Virus record (IMG/VR): IMGVR_UViG_3300025781_000074
Location: 1 to 23,940 of that record
Source: a virus
DNA length: 23,940 nt
Direction: 5' to 3' (one strand)
Position 1 is the stretch's first letter; every line of letters starts with the position of its first letter. Below the pieces are notes generated by a model. It made no database searches, was not told where the DNA came from, and saw only the letters and a program-made list of their open reading frames with translations. Below are positions 14,296-23,332 of this stretch, piece after piece. The position numbers were made by a program, and so were the translations under genes.

Positions 14296-14991
14296 CTATT
14301 CCTCAGTACGGGTGTTCCACCACATCGCGTAGTAGTTGTAATCAAAGTTAAAGCGCTTCATATGCTGGGCGATAGCTCCAGTATGAGCGTGAACAGGCAC
14401 CCCTACAGCCTTGAGCTTGCGAAAGAAGACAATATCTTCGCTGACATATCTGCCCCCAAGACCCTCTTGTTCAGCAAACATTGATTGCTGAGGGTAGGCC
14501 TCACGAAGCTTAGGAACGATAGATTTGTGCATCAGAACAAGTCCCATGCCAGCGCAATCTACCTTGATGACTTGGTTCTCAGGAAGGGGATGAACGTGCT
14601 GGATAGTGAACTCATCCACGTCATTAAATATAACGGGCATTGGATTAGCTAGGGTTCCTTCATCGCTCTTAGAGATAAAGTAGATGCCACTAATAACAGG
14701 GCGCAAAACTTTATGGGCTTCAGCCCAAAGTTTCTTAAGGATGTCAATAGTCAAAACGACATCGCTATCCACCCAAAGAATCCAATCGGTCTGCAGGCTA
14801 TCTGCCCAGCCATCAAAGACGACTTGGCGTTGGCGACCAATCTGGTTACCTGCACAACGAGCAAAGTTCTTAATATTAATTCCTGCCGCCTGAGCGTCCA
14901 GAATCGTATAAACAAGACCTTGAGTAAATTTGCCGTCTGTCATTCCCCCATCACACCAAGCGATGGTCAGAGTGTCCTTATTAGATGCCAT
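14296..14991 (-). CDS. GT-A type glycosyltransferase
   Basis: The 231-residue protein has a nucleotide-sugar fold. It starts LTIAWCDGGMTDGKFTQGLV, contains ARCAGNQIGRQRQVVFDGW (about 44-62) and the DxD metal motif in WILWVDSDVVL (DSD about 75-77). Later come CAGMGLVLMHKSIV (about 145-158) and GGRYVSEDIVFFRKL (about 178-192), where the Glu/Asp pair fits the usual acceptor/catalytic segment. There is no membrane segment, so it acts in the cytosol. It is first of the GT / GH130-like / TPR trio. AAAGGA lies eight bases before the ATG within a small CCTTT-AAC-AAAGG hairpin. Substrate unknown: virion protein or host glycan. Confidence 0.82.
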   Translation of the reverse strand: MASNKDTLTIAWCDGGMTDGKFTQGLVYTILDAQAAGINIKNFARCAGNQIGRQRQVVFDGWADSLQTDWILWVDSDVVLTIDILKKLWAEAHKVLRPVISGIYFISKSDEGTLANPMPVIFNDVDEFTIQHVHPLPENQVIKVDCAGMGLVLMHKSIVPKLREAYPQQSMFAEQEGLGGRYVSEDIVFFRKLKAVGVPVHAHTGAIAQHMKRFNFDYNYYAMWWNTRTEE

Positions 14992-15017
14992 GTAGTAAGT
15001 CCTTTGTTAAAGGATTA

Positions 15018-15209
15018 CTATAACAGACTAGCTCCTGTGGCAGTGCCAACAGATTGCCAGACAGTGCCTGTCCATACCCACGTACGACCACTATAGGTGT
15101 ATGTGGTGACGTTAGGGATTAATCCTGTGGTTGGGAAGCCAGAAGAGTGTATAGCCCCTAATGATTTAATCCTCGAGTGGCTAAAATGGAAGCGTGAGCA
15201 AATGGCGCG
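15018..15209 (-). pseudogene. Fibre-domain fragment in frame after the propeller gene stop, no start codon
   Basis: Straight after the propeller gene's TAA, the same frame stays open for 63 codons up to TAG at 15018-15020. It has no ATG, GTG or TTG. The second half reads like a phage fibre or carbohydrate-display module: NVTTYTYSGRTWVWTGTVWQ, SVGTATG. It is best explained as the remnant of a fibre gene or of a longer propeller gene cut by a stop; stop-codon readthrough giving a 529-residue product is the interesting alternative. The region would otherwise be an unexplained 218-base gap. Confidence 0.5.
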
Positions 15210-16610
15210 TTAGGCGCTAATAATTGTGCTAATCATATTGCCGCTAGCGTCTGTAAAAGTACCGCTGGCGCTGACTAAAGTATATGACTGGGCACTTAGA
15301 CTAACCGTTCCTGCGGATAATGCGCCAGCGGAATCTACCAAAGAACCCGTTGAATAAACCAAGCCAGCACCAGTGCTAGAAAGAGGCGAATAAGTGCCAG
15401 TCTTAGAACCATCTTGAGGTACTTGGATAATACTTGCTAATTGGTTTCCTGAGCCGTCTCCAAAAGCACCACCAATAGTTACAAAATAAGTTGAATCGGT
15501 GTAAATTGTTTGAAGTACTGCAGCATCATTAGCAGTATTTACAATAGAGTTTTGCCATTGTAAAGTGCCGCTAGAATTGTATTTCATTAGAAAACCGTTT
15601 TGTATACCCGTATCTGGGTCTGTCCAAATGCCAATGATGTAAATTTCATTGCTTGAACTGACATTTATAGCATTGCCGTATACAGTTTGGTCACTTGGGC
15701 CGCCCGCGTTTGATATTAACCGCTGCCATTGTAAAGTTCCGCTAGAATTGTATTTGGCAAGAAAAGCATTTGTTCCATACGAACTGTTAAATACAGTTCC
15801 AAGTATGTAAGCATTTCCGCTTGAATCAACTCCAACATCGACGGCTTGGTCGTATAGTGCCGCGGGATTTTGGGTTAGAGATTTTTGCCACAAAAGAGTG
15901 CCAGATGAATCTAGTTTTAATAAAATAGCGTTAATAGCGGTGGTTCCATGTTCGCCTTTTCCGCATACATAAATGTTGCCGCTAGCATCTAAAGCAATAG
16001 AGTTGGGAATGTTATTAGGGCCATCCGCAAATGCTTTTTGCCATTGTAGCGTTCCGCTGGAATTGTACTTAACGACCATAATACCTATAACACTTGTGGA
16101 TTGCGTAGACCTACCGCATAAATAAATATTGCCGCTACTATCTAAAGTCATTCCTAGCAGCCAATCCTGTTGAGCATCTGCCGATAAACTTGAACCCGAT
16201 AACGAACGCTGCCATTGAAGTGTTCCGCTATTATTATACTTAATAAGAAAACCGTTGTTACTGGTATTGGAAGTACTATAAAAGCCCGCCGCGTAAATAT
16301 TGCCTCCAGAGTCCACGCAAATTCGAGCAGGATTTTCGACTTGATTAGCGGCGGCTCTTGAATCGGCAAATGTTCTTTGCCATTGAATTGTGCCAGCATT
16401 ATTAAACTTAATGACCGTTCCGTTAACACCTTCGCTAGAGTTATATGTTTGTGCTAGTGCATAACTATTGTTAGCGGTATCCGTAGTAATGGACTCGATG
16501 TTGTCGTATCTATAGTCAAGAGTATATGGGTCGACAAGCCCCATAAACCAATAAGAAATGGAAACTACTACTCTTTTAGCACTATCCATAATCCCTAAAA
16601 TTGGGGTCAT
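15210..16610 (-). CDS. Seven-bladed beta-propeller virion protein (GTLQWQ repeats)
   Basis: The 466-residue protein repeats the blade signature GNIYxxG ... [10 protein letters not shown]. Blade landmarks are NNSYALA, GNIYAAG, GNIYLCG, GNIYVCG, GNAYILG, NEIYIIG and a degenerate TYFVTIG. Six GT-L/I-x-WQ strings occur (about positions 72 to 350), so seven blades are likely. This resembles bacterial SBBP/delta-60-type propellers, here without any export signal. The last 60 residues ([17 protein letters not shown] to the end) are a small beta domain. It starts at the ATGA overlap with the long fibre gene, with no clear ribosome binding site, so it is translationally coupled. The DNA looks more AT-rich than its neighbours, hinting at acquisition. 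It is probably a receptor-binding or fibre accessory protein. Confidence 0.75.
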   Translation of the reverse strand: MTPILGIMDSAKRVVVSISYWFMGLVDPYTLDYRYDNIESITTDTANNSYALAQTYNSSEGVNGTVIKFNNAGTIQWQRTFADSRAAANQVENPARICVDSGGNIYAAGFYSTSNTSNNGFLIKYNNSGTLQWQRSLSGSSLSADAQQDWLLGMTLDSSGNIYLCGRSTQSTSVIGIMVVKYNSSGTLQWQKAFADGPNNIPNSIALDASGNIYVCGKGEHGTTAINAILLKLDSSGTLLWQKSLTQNPAALYDQAVDVGVDSSGNAYILGTVFNSSYGTNAFLAKYNSSGTLQWQRLISNAGGPSDQTVYGNAINVSSSNEIYIIGIWTDPDTGIQNGFLMKYNSSGTLQWQNSIVNTANDAAVLQTIYTDSTYFVTIGGAFGDGSGNQLASIIQVPQDGSKTGTYSPLSSTGAGLVYSTGSLVDSAGALSAGTVSLSAQSYTLVSASGTFTDASGNMISTIISA

Positions 16611-18940
16611 GATATATCGCCAAAAACAATCCAGTTATTTGCCGATAATTTAATACAAGTAGCGCCAGAGTTAACCGCACGAAGTTTAGGAGTATTACTG
16701 GTTGCTCCTGTGCTTATGACGGTAGTTGTTCCAGGAGTTACCGCACCAATGGTTGGCTGACCTGCTCCGCCAATCCAAAATACGCTGATTTCAGTTCCCA
16801 CGGGGAAGTTAAATGTAGCGTCAGTAGGAATAGAAAATTGAACGCTAGAGGCGCTATTCATGGAGAATAAATTGCCAGCGTCTCCACTACCAAATGTATA
16901 AGCGTCGGTCTTGGCGGTATAGGTCACAGAAGGCGCACTACCCGTTGTTCCTTGAACACCTTGTGCTCCTGTAGCTCCTTGGGTACCAACCCCCGTAGTT
17001 CCTTGAGCACCTGTAGAGCCTTGTGCTCCCGTAGCTCCTTGAAGTCCAGTCGCTCCTTGAGCACCTGTAGTTCCTTGAGTTCCAGTTGAGCCGATAGCTC
17101 CCTGAGCACCAGTAGTACCTGTCGTACCTTGCGTACCTGTAGAACCGATAGCGCCTTGAGTTCCTGTTGCACCCTGGGTTCCCGTTGTACCTTGTGAGCC
17201 TGTTGTACCCTGCGCTCCTGTAGTTCCTTGCGCCCCAGTAGTTCCTTGAATACCTACCGCACCATCAAGGTTTACTGTCCAAGAAGCATATGTTCCAGAG
17301 CCGACAATTCTGTCATTAGTAAATGTAAGGGCGCCAGTTAATGTGTTATAGGCGCTTACAGTTCCATAGACAAGGTTAGCAATAGTATTGGAAACTACAA
17401 CGTTTTGTCCTACTGAGTAGTTAAGGGCCGTTCCTACTGTGATAGTGGTAGAGCCGCTAGCGCTTAGAGTAAAGGATGTAGTAGAAGATGTAGCGTATTT
17501 GTCACTAGCAGTTCCTTGAATACCCTGTGTACCTTGAGAACCTTGAGCACCATTTGAACCGCTAGTACCCTGTGCACCAGTTGTACCCTGTGCTCCTGTA
17601 GTACCAGTTGTTCCTTGAGCACCAGTCGAACCAGTGGCTCCTTGAGAACCTGTTGTGCCTTGAACACCTTGTGAGCCTGTAGCGCCAATAGTACCTTGTG
17701 TTCCTACAGCTCCTTGAGTTCCTGTAGCGCCCTGAGTACCATTTGAGCCATTAGCTCCTTGAGAACCTGTTGTGCCTTGGGTACCAACTGCGCCTTGTGA
17801 GCCAGTTGTTCCCTGAACACCTTGTGAACCAGTATTACCAGTAAATCCTTGGGTTCCTTGCGTACCTTGTGTACCAGTATTTCCTTGAGCGCCAGTAACG
17901 CCTTGAGAACCTGTTACACCCTGCGTTCCTTGGGCACCTGTAGTTCCTTGAGCTCCTGTTGAACCTGTTGAACCCTGAGCACCAGTGGCACCAGTTGTGC
18001 CTTGTGCTCCTGTGGAACCTGTAGCACCTTGGGTACCAACTGCGCCCTGTGTTCCCGTGATTCCTTGAATACCTTGAATACCTTGCGGGCTCTGAACACC
18101 CTGAATTCCTTGTGTGCCCTGTGTGCCTTGAACACCTTGGTTACCTTGGATAACGCCCACGTTAATCCAGGCGCTTCCTTCCCATACATAAAGATATGGG
18201 TCAATAATGTAGCTATCACCATTAGTGCCTGTTGGGTGAGCTGCTTGTAGAGCCGCAAGGGTGGAGTAGGAGCCAAGAATTGTGACAGAAGTACCTGCAA
18301 TACCTTGTGTACCCGTATACCCCTGGATACCTTGAATACCTTGAAGGCCTTGGATTCCTTGAGAACCAACAGTTCCCTGAATACCCTGAGTTCCTTGAGT
18401 TCCCTGTAGTCCTTGGGCACCAATTGCACCTTGAGTACCTGTGGAACCTGTTGCTCCTTGGAAACCAGTAATTCCTTGAGTGCCTTGTGAGCCTGTTGCT
18501 CCAGTAGCACCTTGTGTACCAGTGCTGCCTTGCAAACCTTGAATACCTTGTAGGCCTTGAATACCTTGTGTGCCCTGCACGGTAGGCACATCTACGTCAA
18601 TAGTATTTTGCGCTGAATGGTACGTAAATGTAATGTTTGTGTTGGTGCCGCTATTGAGGGCATCTGCAACTAATTCTGTGTGAAAATATTTGTTTGTAGA
18701 ACCTTCAAGAAGGTCGTCTGTGGAGCCTAAAGCTGCGCCCGAAACAGCATTAGCAATCTCTGTAGCTAAATCTGTGGGTGTAACTGTCGCATAGTCAAGG
18801 TCTCGCCAAGAGTGAATTCCATCGCCAATTTTAAATTTGCCCGTGTTAGTCTCAAAACCAATTTCGCCTTGAGCAAGCTCTGGGTTACTATCGTGCCAAG
18901 TGGTGGAGATACCACGACGTACTTGAATCTTTGTTGCCAT
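16607..18940 (-). CDS. Long collagen-like tail fibre with Mtd-type N-terminal domain
   Basis: The 777-residue protein starts [20 protein letters not shown], then [20 protein letters not shown], the N-terminal domain seen on many phage fibres and the Bordetella Mtd tropism protein. [11 protein letters not shown] follows at about 79-89. Three collagen-like Gly-X-Y blocks lie at about 119-213, 267-477 and 562-672, dominated by GTQG, GIQG, GATG and GSQG, with Gln/Thr rich and Pro rare. Between them are a folded module ([19 protein letters not shown] ... [12 protein letters not shown], about 215-267) shared with the fibre at 21233-22207 and a beta domain (about 479-562). The C-terminal module (about 673-777) ends [10 protein letters not shown]. 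The TAA of the previous gene abuts the ATG directly. The triple helix forms the shaft. Confidence 0.9.
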   Translation of the reverse strand: MATKIQVRRGISTTWHDSNPELAQGEIGFETNTGKFKIGDGIHSWRDLDYATVTPTDLATEIANAVSGAALGSTDDLLEGSTNKYFHTELVADALNSGTNTNITFTYHSAQNTIDVDVPTVQGTQGIQGLQGIQGLQGSTGTQGATGATGSQGTQGITGFQGATGSTGTQGAIGAQGLQGTQGTQGIQGTVGSQGIQGLQGIQGIQGYTGTQGIAGTSVTILGSYSTLAALQAAHPTGTNGDSYIIDPYLYVWEGSAWINVGVIQGNQGVQGTQGTQGIQGVQSPQGIQGIQGITGTQGAVGTQGATGSTGAQGTTGATGAQGSTGSTGAQGTTGAQGTQGVTGSQGVTGAQGNTGTQGTQGTQGFTGNTGSQGVQGTTGSQGAVGTQGTTGSQGANGSNGTQGATGTQGAVGTQGTIGATGSQGVQGTTGSQGATGSTGAQGTTGTTGAQGTTGAQGTSGSNGAQGSQGTQGIQGTASDKYATSSTTSFTLSASGSTTITVGTALNYSVGQNVVVSNTIANLVYGTVSAYNTLTGALTFTNDRIVGSGTYASWTVNLDGAVGIQGTTGAQGTTGAQGTTGSQGTTGTQGATGTQGAIGSTGTQGTTGTTGAQGAIGSTGTQGTTGAQGATGLQGATGAQGSTGAQGTTGVGTQGATGAQGVQGTTGSAPSVTYTAKTDAYTFGSGDAGNLFSMNSASSVQFSIPTDATFNFPVGTEISVFWIGGAGQPTIGAVTPGTTTVISTGATSNTPKLRAVNSGATCIKLSANNWIVFGDIS

Positions 18941-19156
18941 TTAAGCATTTCCTCCATCAATTGGTTCAGTCCCACCAAAATTTGTGTTTACCATTCCACC
19001 GTCCATGTTGCCCGTATTTAAGGCGCTCCATGCGCTGCCGTCGTATACGTAAACAGTGTTCTCAGTAGTATTGTAATACAGTTCGCCTGCAGATGTGCCC
19101 GTAGGGTCGCTCGCAGCCGCTAGGAGACCTAGCGGTACGAGAAATCTACGGGCCAT
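18941..19156 (-). CDS. Small fibre N-domain protein (71 aa)
   Basis: The product MARRFLVPLGLLAAASDPTG ... GELYYNTTENTVYVYDGSAW is the same virion-anchoring module that opens the large fibre at 19173-21221 (MARKFLTHIDL ... SDPVTGQIYFDTVLGYLRTYDGTTW). It has no shaft or tip; it ends in a Gly/Asn/Met-rich tail with NFGGTEPIDGGNA. It may be a stand-alone adapter or a fibre gene shortened to its attachment domain. AAGGA lies about nine bases before the ATG, and GGAGG near its end serves the next gene. Confidence 0.8.
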   Translation of the reverse strand: MARRFLVPLGLLAAASDPTGTSAGELYYNTTENTVYVYDGSAWSALNTGNMDGGMVNTNFGGTEPIDGGNA

Positions 19157-19172
19157 CTACTGTAGTCCTTAA

Positions 19173-21221
19173 TTACGCGGTTACTACGACTCGGTAAGTA
19201 ACACCTGAAGCAGGTGCTACAACAAAACCGATAGTTGCTGTTGTAGAGGTGATAGTTACGTCAGTCTCTACCTTAGCGCCAGTGCTATCGTAGACAGAGA
19301 TTTCAGCATCTGCGCTACCCAAACCATGGGTAAGTGCAAAGCTGGTTGTTGAAGCATCTCCAGTAATTGTTGCTGAGTACTTACGTACCTTGCTATTCAA
19401 CTGTGTCTGGATGTTAGAGGTCACACCATCAAGGTATGAAATCTCTGTTGAAGAAACAGTTGTTAACGAGCCCACAGTAATGAAGGAGTAGGTCAAAGCG
19501 GTGGCCAACATTGCCACACCTGCGTTGATAACTGAGTCTACAGTAAAGTGAACAGTAGTACCGTCAACACTTGAAGCAGTAATACTACCTGTGTAATCAA
19601 CTGAGTTAGAAGTATCTACAATATGAACAGAGTTTCCAACTAATCCGTTACTGGCAGCAAGTGTTAATGAACTTGTTGCAGCATTAAGAATTGTTACATC
19701 TGGGTCACTATTTACCAGAACCGAAGAGCCGACTTTCAGTAGTTCTACTGGAGCTGAGCCGACAGTCAGTGTTGGGTTATTGAAGGTAGGAGCATCAATA
19801 ACGGAGATTGTATTTCCGCTAAGTGAGATGTTAGTACCAGCTGTGTATTCACCAGCAGCAGAGAATTGTGTCCATGTATAAACCCCTGCGAGTGGTTCTA
19901 CGTCAGAAAGAATCCAACCAGTCTTACCGTTGGTATCTCCGTTTTCTACGAATACAAAGTCACCCTTTGCAGGTGTGGCTTCGTCTGTAGCACGAGTAAG
20001 ATTAAATACTCCTTCAGAATAGTTAATAACATAGATGCCGTTCTCGCTAGAAGTATCCTGGTTCTTGATGAGCACACGGTTGCCGACGCCTACAAAAGTA
20101 CCGTCAAGAGTTTGCGATGGTGAACCTAGGTCAACGTTAGCTAGGTTAACGTTAGCAGTTGAAGCGGCTGCTACAGAGCTCTTAACATTAAGGCCCTGAG
20201 CAACTGCATCTACATAGTTCTTAGATGCGATAGTGTCTTGATTGACGATAAGCTTTCCATCGCCATCAGTAGTAAGACCACTGCCGTAGCTAACGCCAAG
20301 CTGATTTCCAGTTCCAGCTGCGATGGTGAGCGTATTGTCAGTATTAGCAACGAGGTCGCTGCCTGAAAGACCAAGGCCGCCACCGTAGCTAAGGCTAAGA
20401 GCGCCATGAACATCTACTGAGAGAGGGCCATTAACAGAAAGGATTCCAGCGTTTTCACCCTGTGCACCTTGTGCACCCTGAGCACCGTCATTACCGTTTT
20501 CTCCAGCAGCACCTTGAGCACCATCGTTACCAGCTGCGCCCTGAATACCCTGAGTTCCTTGTGCACCATCGTTACCGTTTGCACCCTGTGCACCTTGAAC
20601 ACCTTGAAGCATTGCGTTGTTGATGTCAAGGATTGTTGCAATTTGGTTGTCAGACGATACTGAACCTACATACGCGTGGTCTCCTGAAGCAGGATTAAGC
20701 ACAATATTGTTAGAGGCTGTTACGGTGAAGTCACCAGAGCCGCCAACGTTTACCGTTGAATCGCCGCTCTTGAAGAAACCATCTGTAGATAGCTGTGACT
20801 CTACGTTAGAGTAGTTAAGGGTAAGGTTGCTGGAGCCATCAATAACGAAGTCGGTATTAACGCCAAGAATACCTGCGTTGTAACCTTGAGCACCCTGGGC
20901 GCCATCGTTACCTGCAATACCTTGGATACCCTGGGTTCCCTGTGCACCATCATTACCGTTGGCGCCTTGAGCACCGTCATTACCTGCGGCGCCTTGAGCA
21001 CCGTCGTTTCCATTAGCGCCCTGGATACCTTGGATGCCTTGCGCACCTTCTGAGGCGTTAATCCAGGTAGTACCGTCGTAGGTACGAAGGTAGCCAAGAA
21101 CAGTGTCAAAGTAGATTTGACCTGTAACTGGGTCTGATGGGGCTGACGCCAAGTTTTGAATGGCTGCATTTTGCAGTTCAAGCTTGTTTAAATCAATATG
21201 GGTAAGAAATTTTCTTGCCAC
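19173..21221 (-). CDS. Tail fibre with collagen-like blocks and large adhesion region
   Basis: The 682-residue protein begins with the anchor module (about 1-55), then a collagen-like block (about 58-118) built of GAQG, GIQG and GNDG triplets, a beta domain, a second block (about 208-256), and a long fibre domain. The latter includes ASKNYVDAVAQGLNVKSSV and VLIKNQDTSSENGIYVINY with WTQFSAAGEY, a widespread phage fibre module. A later ISYLDGVTSNIQTQLNSK helix is followed by the C-terminal sandwich FALTHGLGSADAEISVYDS. The GTG start at 21219-21221 has AAGGAG seven bases upstream. GND repeats are specific to this fibre and make it more acidic than its paralogues. It likely contacts the host. Confidence 0.9.
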   Translation of the reverse strand: MARKFLTHIDLNKLELQNAAIQNLASAPSDPVTGQIYFDTVLGYLRTYDGTTWINASEGAQGIQGIQGANGNDGAQGAAGNDGAQGANGNDGAQGTQGIQGIAGNDGAQGAQGYNAGILGVNTDFVIDGSSNLTLNYSNVESQLSTDGFFKSGDSTVNVGGSGDFTVTASNNIVLNPASGDHAYVGSVSSDNQIATILDINNAMLQGVQGAQGANGNDGAQGTQGIQGAAGNDGAQGAAGENGNDGAQGAQGAQGENAGILSVNGPLSVDVHGALSLSYGGGLGLSGSDLVANTDNTLTIAAGTGNQLGVSYGSGLTTDGDGKLIVNQDTIASKNYVDAVAQGLNVKSSVAAASTANVNLANVDLGSPSQTLDGTFVGVGNRVLIKNQDTSSENGIYVINYSEGVFNLTRATDEATPAKGDFVFVENGDTNGKTGWILSDVEPLAGVYTWTQFSAAGEYTAGTNISLSGNTISVIDAPTFNNPTLTVGSAPVELLKVGSSVLVNSDPDVTILNAATSSLTLAASNGLVGNSVHIVDTSNSVDYTGSITASSVDGTTVHFTVDSVINAGVAMLATALTYSFITVGSLTTVSSTEISYLDGVTSNIQTQLNSKVRKYSATITGDASTTSFALTHGLGSADAEISVYDSTGAKVETDVTITSTTATIGFVVAPASGVTYRVVVTA

Positions 21222-21232
21222 TTTTTATCTCC

Positions 21233-22207
21233 TTAAGATAAGTAAGCTGTGCCTGAGATTGGATAAGCGAAGGTGAGAGTAAGGGAGGCCGAAGTGGTAT
21301 ACGAAATTTCTCCTTCGTAAATAATACCATCTGAGTCTTCGACTGTAACGTTAGGTTTAAAACCTAAGTTATGGTCAATGACCCATGTGGTACTTGCGGG
21401 GTACTTTGTATATTCGTAACTTACGCGACTAGGCGTAAAGTACAGGTTAGTTACACCTTCAGGGACAGCATCGGTAGATGAAATAGACACACCAGCAATA
21501 GCATCTGCTAATTGCTGCTCAGTTACTCCACCGCCGTTGGCGCCCTGTATACCTTGTGCACCCGTAGTACCTTGTGGACCTGCGGGGCCTTGAACACCAG
21601 TAGCACCTTGTATGCCACCAGCACCTTGGATTCCCTGAGAGCCAGTTGTTCCCTGTGCTCCTGCGGGTCCTTGGATTCCTGTTGCGCCTTGGATTCCACC
21701 AGCGCCTTGTATGCCTTGCGAACCAGTAGCTCCTTGAGTACCTATCGCTCCTTGAATTCCTTGAGAGCCCTGTGTTCCGTTAGCTCCTTGAATTCCTGTA
21801 GAACCTTGAGTTCCTGTAGAGCCCTGTATTCCAGCAGGGCCTTGGCTTCCTTGAATACCTTGGGCGCCTGCAATAGAGCCAACGTTTTGCCACGAAGAGC
21901 CGTCCCATACGTACAGTTCTCCGTTAACAAGGTACGCATCACCAGAGTTTCCTGTGGGATGAGCTGCAAGTAACGCTGCATATGAACTGTATGTTCCAAG
22001 GATAGAAACAGATTTTCCTGCAACACCTTGAGCACCTTGTATTCCCGCTCCTTGAATACCTTGCACACCTTGAACGCCTTGTGCACCCTGAATGCCTTGA
22101 GCGCCTTTAGGTCCGCCCTGTCCAACAACTACAACATTAGGCCCTTGTACATTAACGTTTTGAATTCCGCAGGTGTGGACAAGTCCTACACATCTACATC
22201 TAGTCAA
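21233..22207 (-). CDS. Collagen-like fibre with Cys-rich N-terminus and TTG start
   Basis: The 324-residue product starts at TTG 22205-22207, backed by AGAGGTGA about five bases upstream, and overlaps the preceding gene by 8 bases. Residues 1-30 contain CRCVGLVHTCG, giving three cysteines, followed by VNVQGPNVVVVGQGG. A first collagen-like block (about 33-65) leads into the shared module SVSILGTYSSYAALLAAHP ... YVWDGSSWQNVG (about 66-116). The main block (about 117-225) is GIQG, GATG, GSQG and GPAG. The tip starts VTEQQLADAIAGV, has EGVTNLYFTPSRV (related to the [11 protein letters not shown] of the long fibre), and ends in a HNLGFKPNVTVEDSDG sandwich common to phage fibre tips. Confidence 0.87.
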   Translation of the reverse strand: MTRCRCVGLVHTCGIQNVNVQGPNVVVVGQGGPKGAQGIQGAQGVQGVQGIQGAGIQGAQGVAGKSVSILGTYSSYAALLAAHPTGNSGDAYLVNGELYVWDGSSWQNVGSIAGAQGIQGSQGPAGIQGSTGTQGSTGIQGANGTQGSQGIQGAIGTQGATGSQGIQGAGGIQGATGIQGPAGAQGTTGSQGIQGAGGIQGATGVQGPAGPQGTTGAQGIQGANGGGVTEQQLADAIAGVSISSTDAVPEGVTNLYFTPSRVSYEYTKYPASTTWVIDHNLGFKPNVTVEDSDGIIYEGEISYTTSASLTLTFAYPISGTAYLS

Positions 22208-23264
22208 GGGTCACCTCTTGCGTAGTAAATACTTGTCCACGCAAATAGGTGCATTCATATGAGGAGTCCGTTGGGTCAGTGGCTTGCAAGTCCCAAAATG
22301 CGCGTGGAGGCAAATATTGAGTGTCACTTGTAGTAAGAGATAGACGTAGCTTGCTTAAGTTCTCAGAAGTATAGGTAACCTCTGTAGTAAAGGTAGCGTA
22401 CAGAGATGGGGCGTTTGGGTAGGTGCGAATCTGCGCCTTCCACTCAAGGCCAGTAATATCAAAGGGGAAGTCTACTTCTTCAGAGTATGAGTCGCCTTGA
22501 TACAAAATAACATCTTGAATCTCAACATAGCTAGGAAATGGCTCACGACCCAAAAGGTCGTTTTGAATATAGACGCGCTCAGGCTTACGAGAGTCGTCAA
22601 ACTCTTGCGCCATGTATACAGGGACAAGCTTGTTAGTCGTACGAGAAACGCGACGAAGCGTTCCCATCTCTGTACGCCATAGACCAATATTAAGCTGAGC
22701 ACAGAGTTGGTGGTACTGGTCCCAACGGTTTTGAATTGTTTCGGTTAATTGGCGGTAGCGCTCAGAGCGCGGAATTGTCACGCCATCTGGTGCAGAGATG
22801 TCAATATCAAAAGAGGCATCTGTAGCAAGTGCCCAAAGAGCTTCGATAGTTGCCAAGATAGCTAGTGGGTATTCCTCAACAGGAGGAAGAAGCTTTACTG
22901 TCATCTGGCTACCTAATCCGTTAGTGCGCTGGTAGGTATGCTGAGTAACCGCAGTCTGAACAAAGCGGCAAATATCATCATCTGTAAAGTAACGGAAGAC
23001 GTTACCTGTAATAAGAATTGCGGCGTTAGCAGGCGGAGTATGGACAAAGTGAATAACGCCTACATCTGGTTCTACTGTATACCCAGTAGTAATGGCGACA
23101 GGGCTACCGTTTACATTGACGGTAAGTGTGTACACATCGATAGGGTGGATAGCCAGAGGGTAATCTGAGGTGGCTCCATCCCCAGTAAAAGTAAGGGTGA
23201 ATTGACGTGGCTGGTCGCCTAGCTCTAACCGTACGCGTGAGGTCAAATCAGCCAAATTTGCCAC
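22200..23264 (-). CDS. Head-tail connector-like protein fused to a BppU-like domain
   Basis: The 354-residue product has a connector-like first part: MANLADLTSRVRLELGDQP, a strand domain (FTLTFTGDGATSDYPL to ILITGNVF, about 22-90), then FTDDDICRFVQTAVTQHTYQR and a helical stretch to about 205. The last 110 residues (VEIQDVILYQGDSYSEEVDF ... LEWKAQIRTYPNAP ... LSLTTSDTQYLPPRAFWDLQATDP ... YLRGQVFTTQEVTLD) match the beta sandwich found at the N-terminus of baseplate BppU-type and other fibre-anchoring proteins. Thus one protein could join the neck to the fibres. The GTG start (23262-23264) has AGGGAG upstream. Position two genes after the capsid gene supports a connector; a fibre adapter is the alternative. 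Confidence 0.7.
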   Translation of the reverse strand: MANLADLTSRVRLELGDQPRQFTLTFTGDGATSDYPLAIHPIDVYTLTVNVNGSPVAITTGYTVEPDVGVIHFVHTPPANAAILITGNVFRYFTDDDICRFVQTAVTQHTYQRTNGLGSQMTVKLLPPVEEYPLAILATIEALWALATDASFDIDISAPDGVTIPRSERYRQLTETIQNRWDQYHQLCAQLNIGLWRTEMGTLRRVSRTTNKLVPVYMAQEFDDSRKPERVYIQNDLLGREPFPSYVEIQDVILYQGDSYSEEVDFPFDITGLEWKAQIRTYPNAPSLYATFTTEVTYTSENLSKLRLSLTTSDTQYLPPRAFWDLQATDPTDSSYECTYLRGQVFTTQEVTLD

Positions 23265-23281
23265 GGAAACTCCCTTACAAC

Positions 23282-23311
23282 GGTATATCCAATGATGACG
23301 CTAAATCTCAA
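23282..23311 (-). promoter_or_regulatory. Possible sigma70-like promoter for the connector/fibre operon
   Basis: On the minus strand TTGAGA (23306-23311) and TATACC (23282-23287) are 18 bases apart, just after the terminator hairpin and upstream of the GTG at 23264. Matches are 5 of 6 and 4 of 6 to the consensus. The site is plausible because the stretch follows a terminator, but no transcription data support it. Confidence 0.3.
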
Positions 23312-23332
23312 AAAAATCTCTACATACGAAGA

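Noticed and set aside
15001-15013. CCTTT-AAC-AAAGG palindrome before the glycosyltransferase as an operator
   Set aside because: Five base pairs with a three-base loop over the ribosome binding site; too short to claim regulation.
16924-18591. Dense short repeats that at first sight resemble a CRISPR or satellite array
   Set aside because: The period is 9 bases and its multiples and encodes Gly-X-Y triplets in one long frame; there are no constant repeats with unique spacers.
17914-18591. Long alternative minus-strand frame of 225 residues rich in Lys, Val and Leu
   Set aside because: It is an out-of-frame shadow of the collagen-like gene, with composition forced by the repeats.
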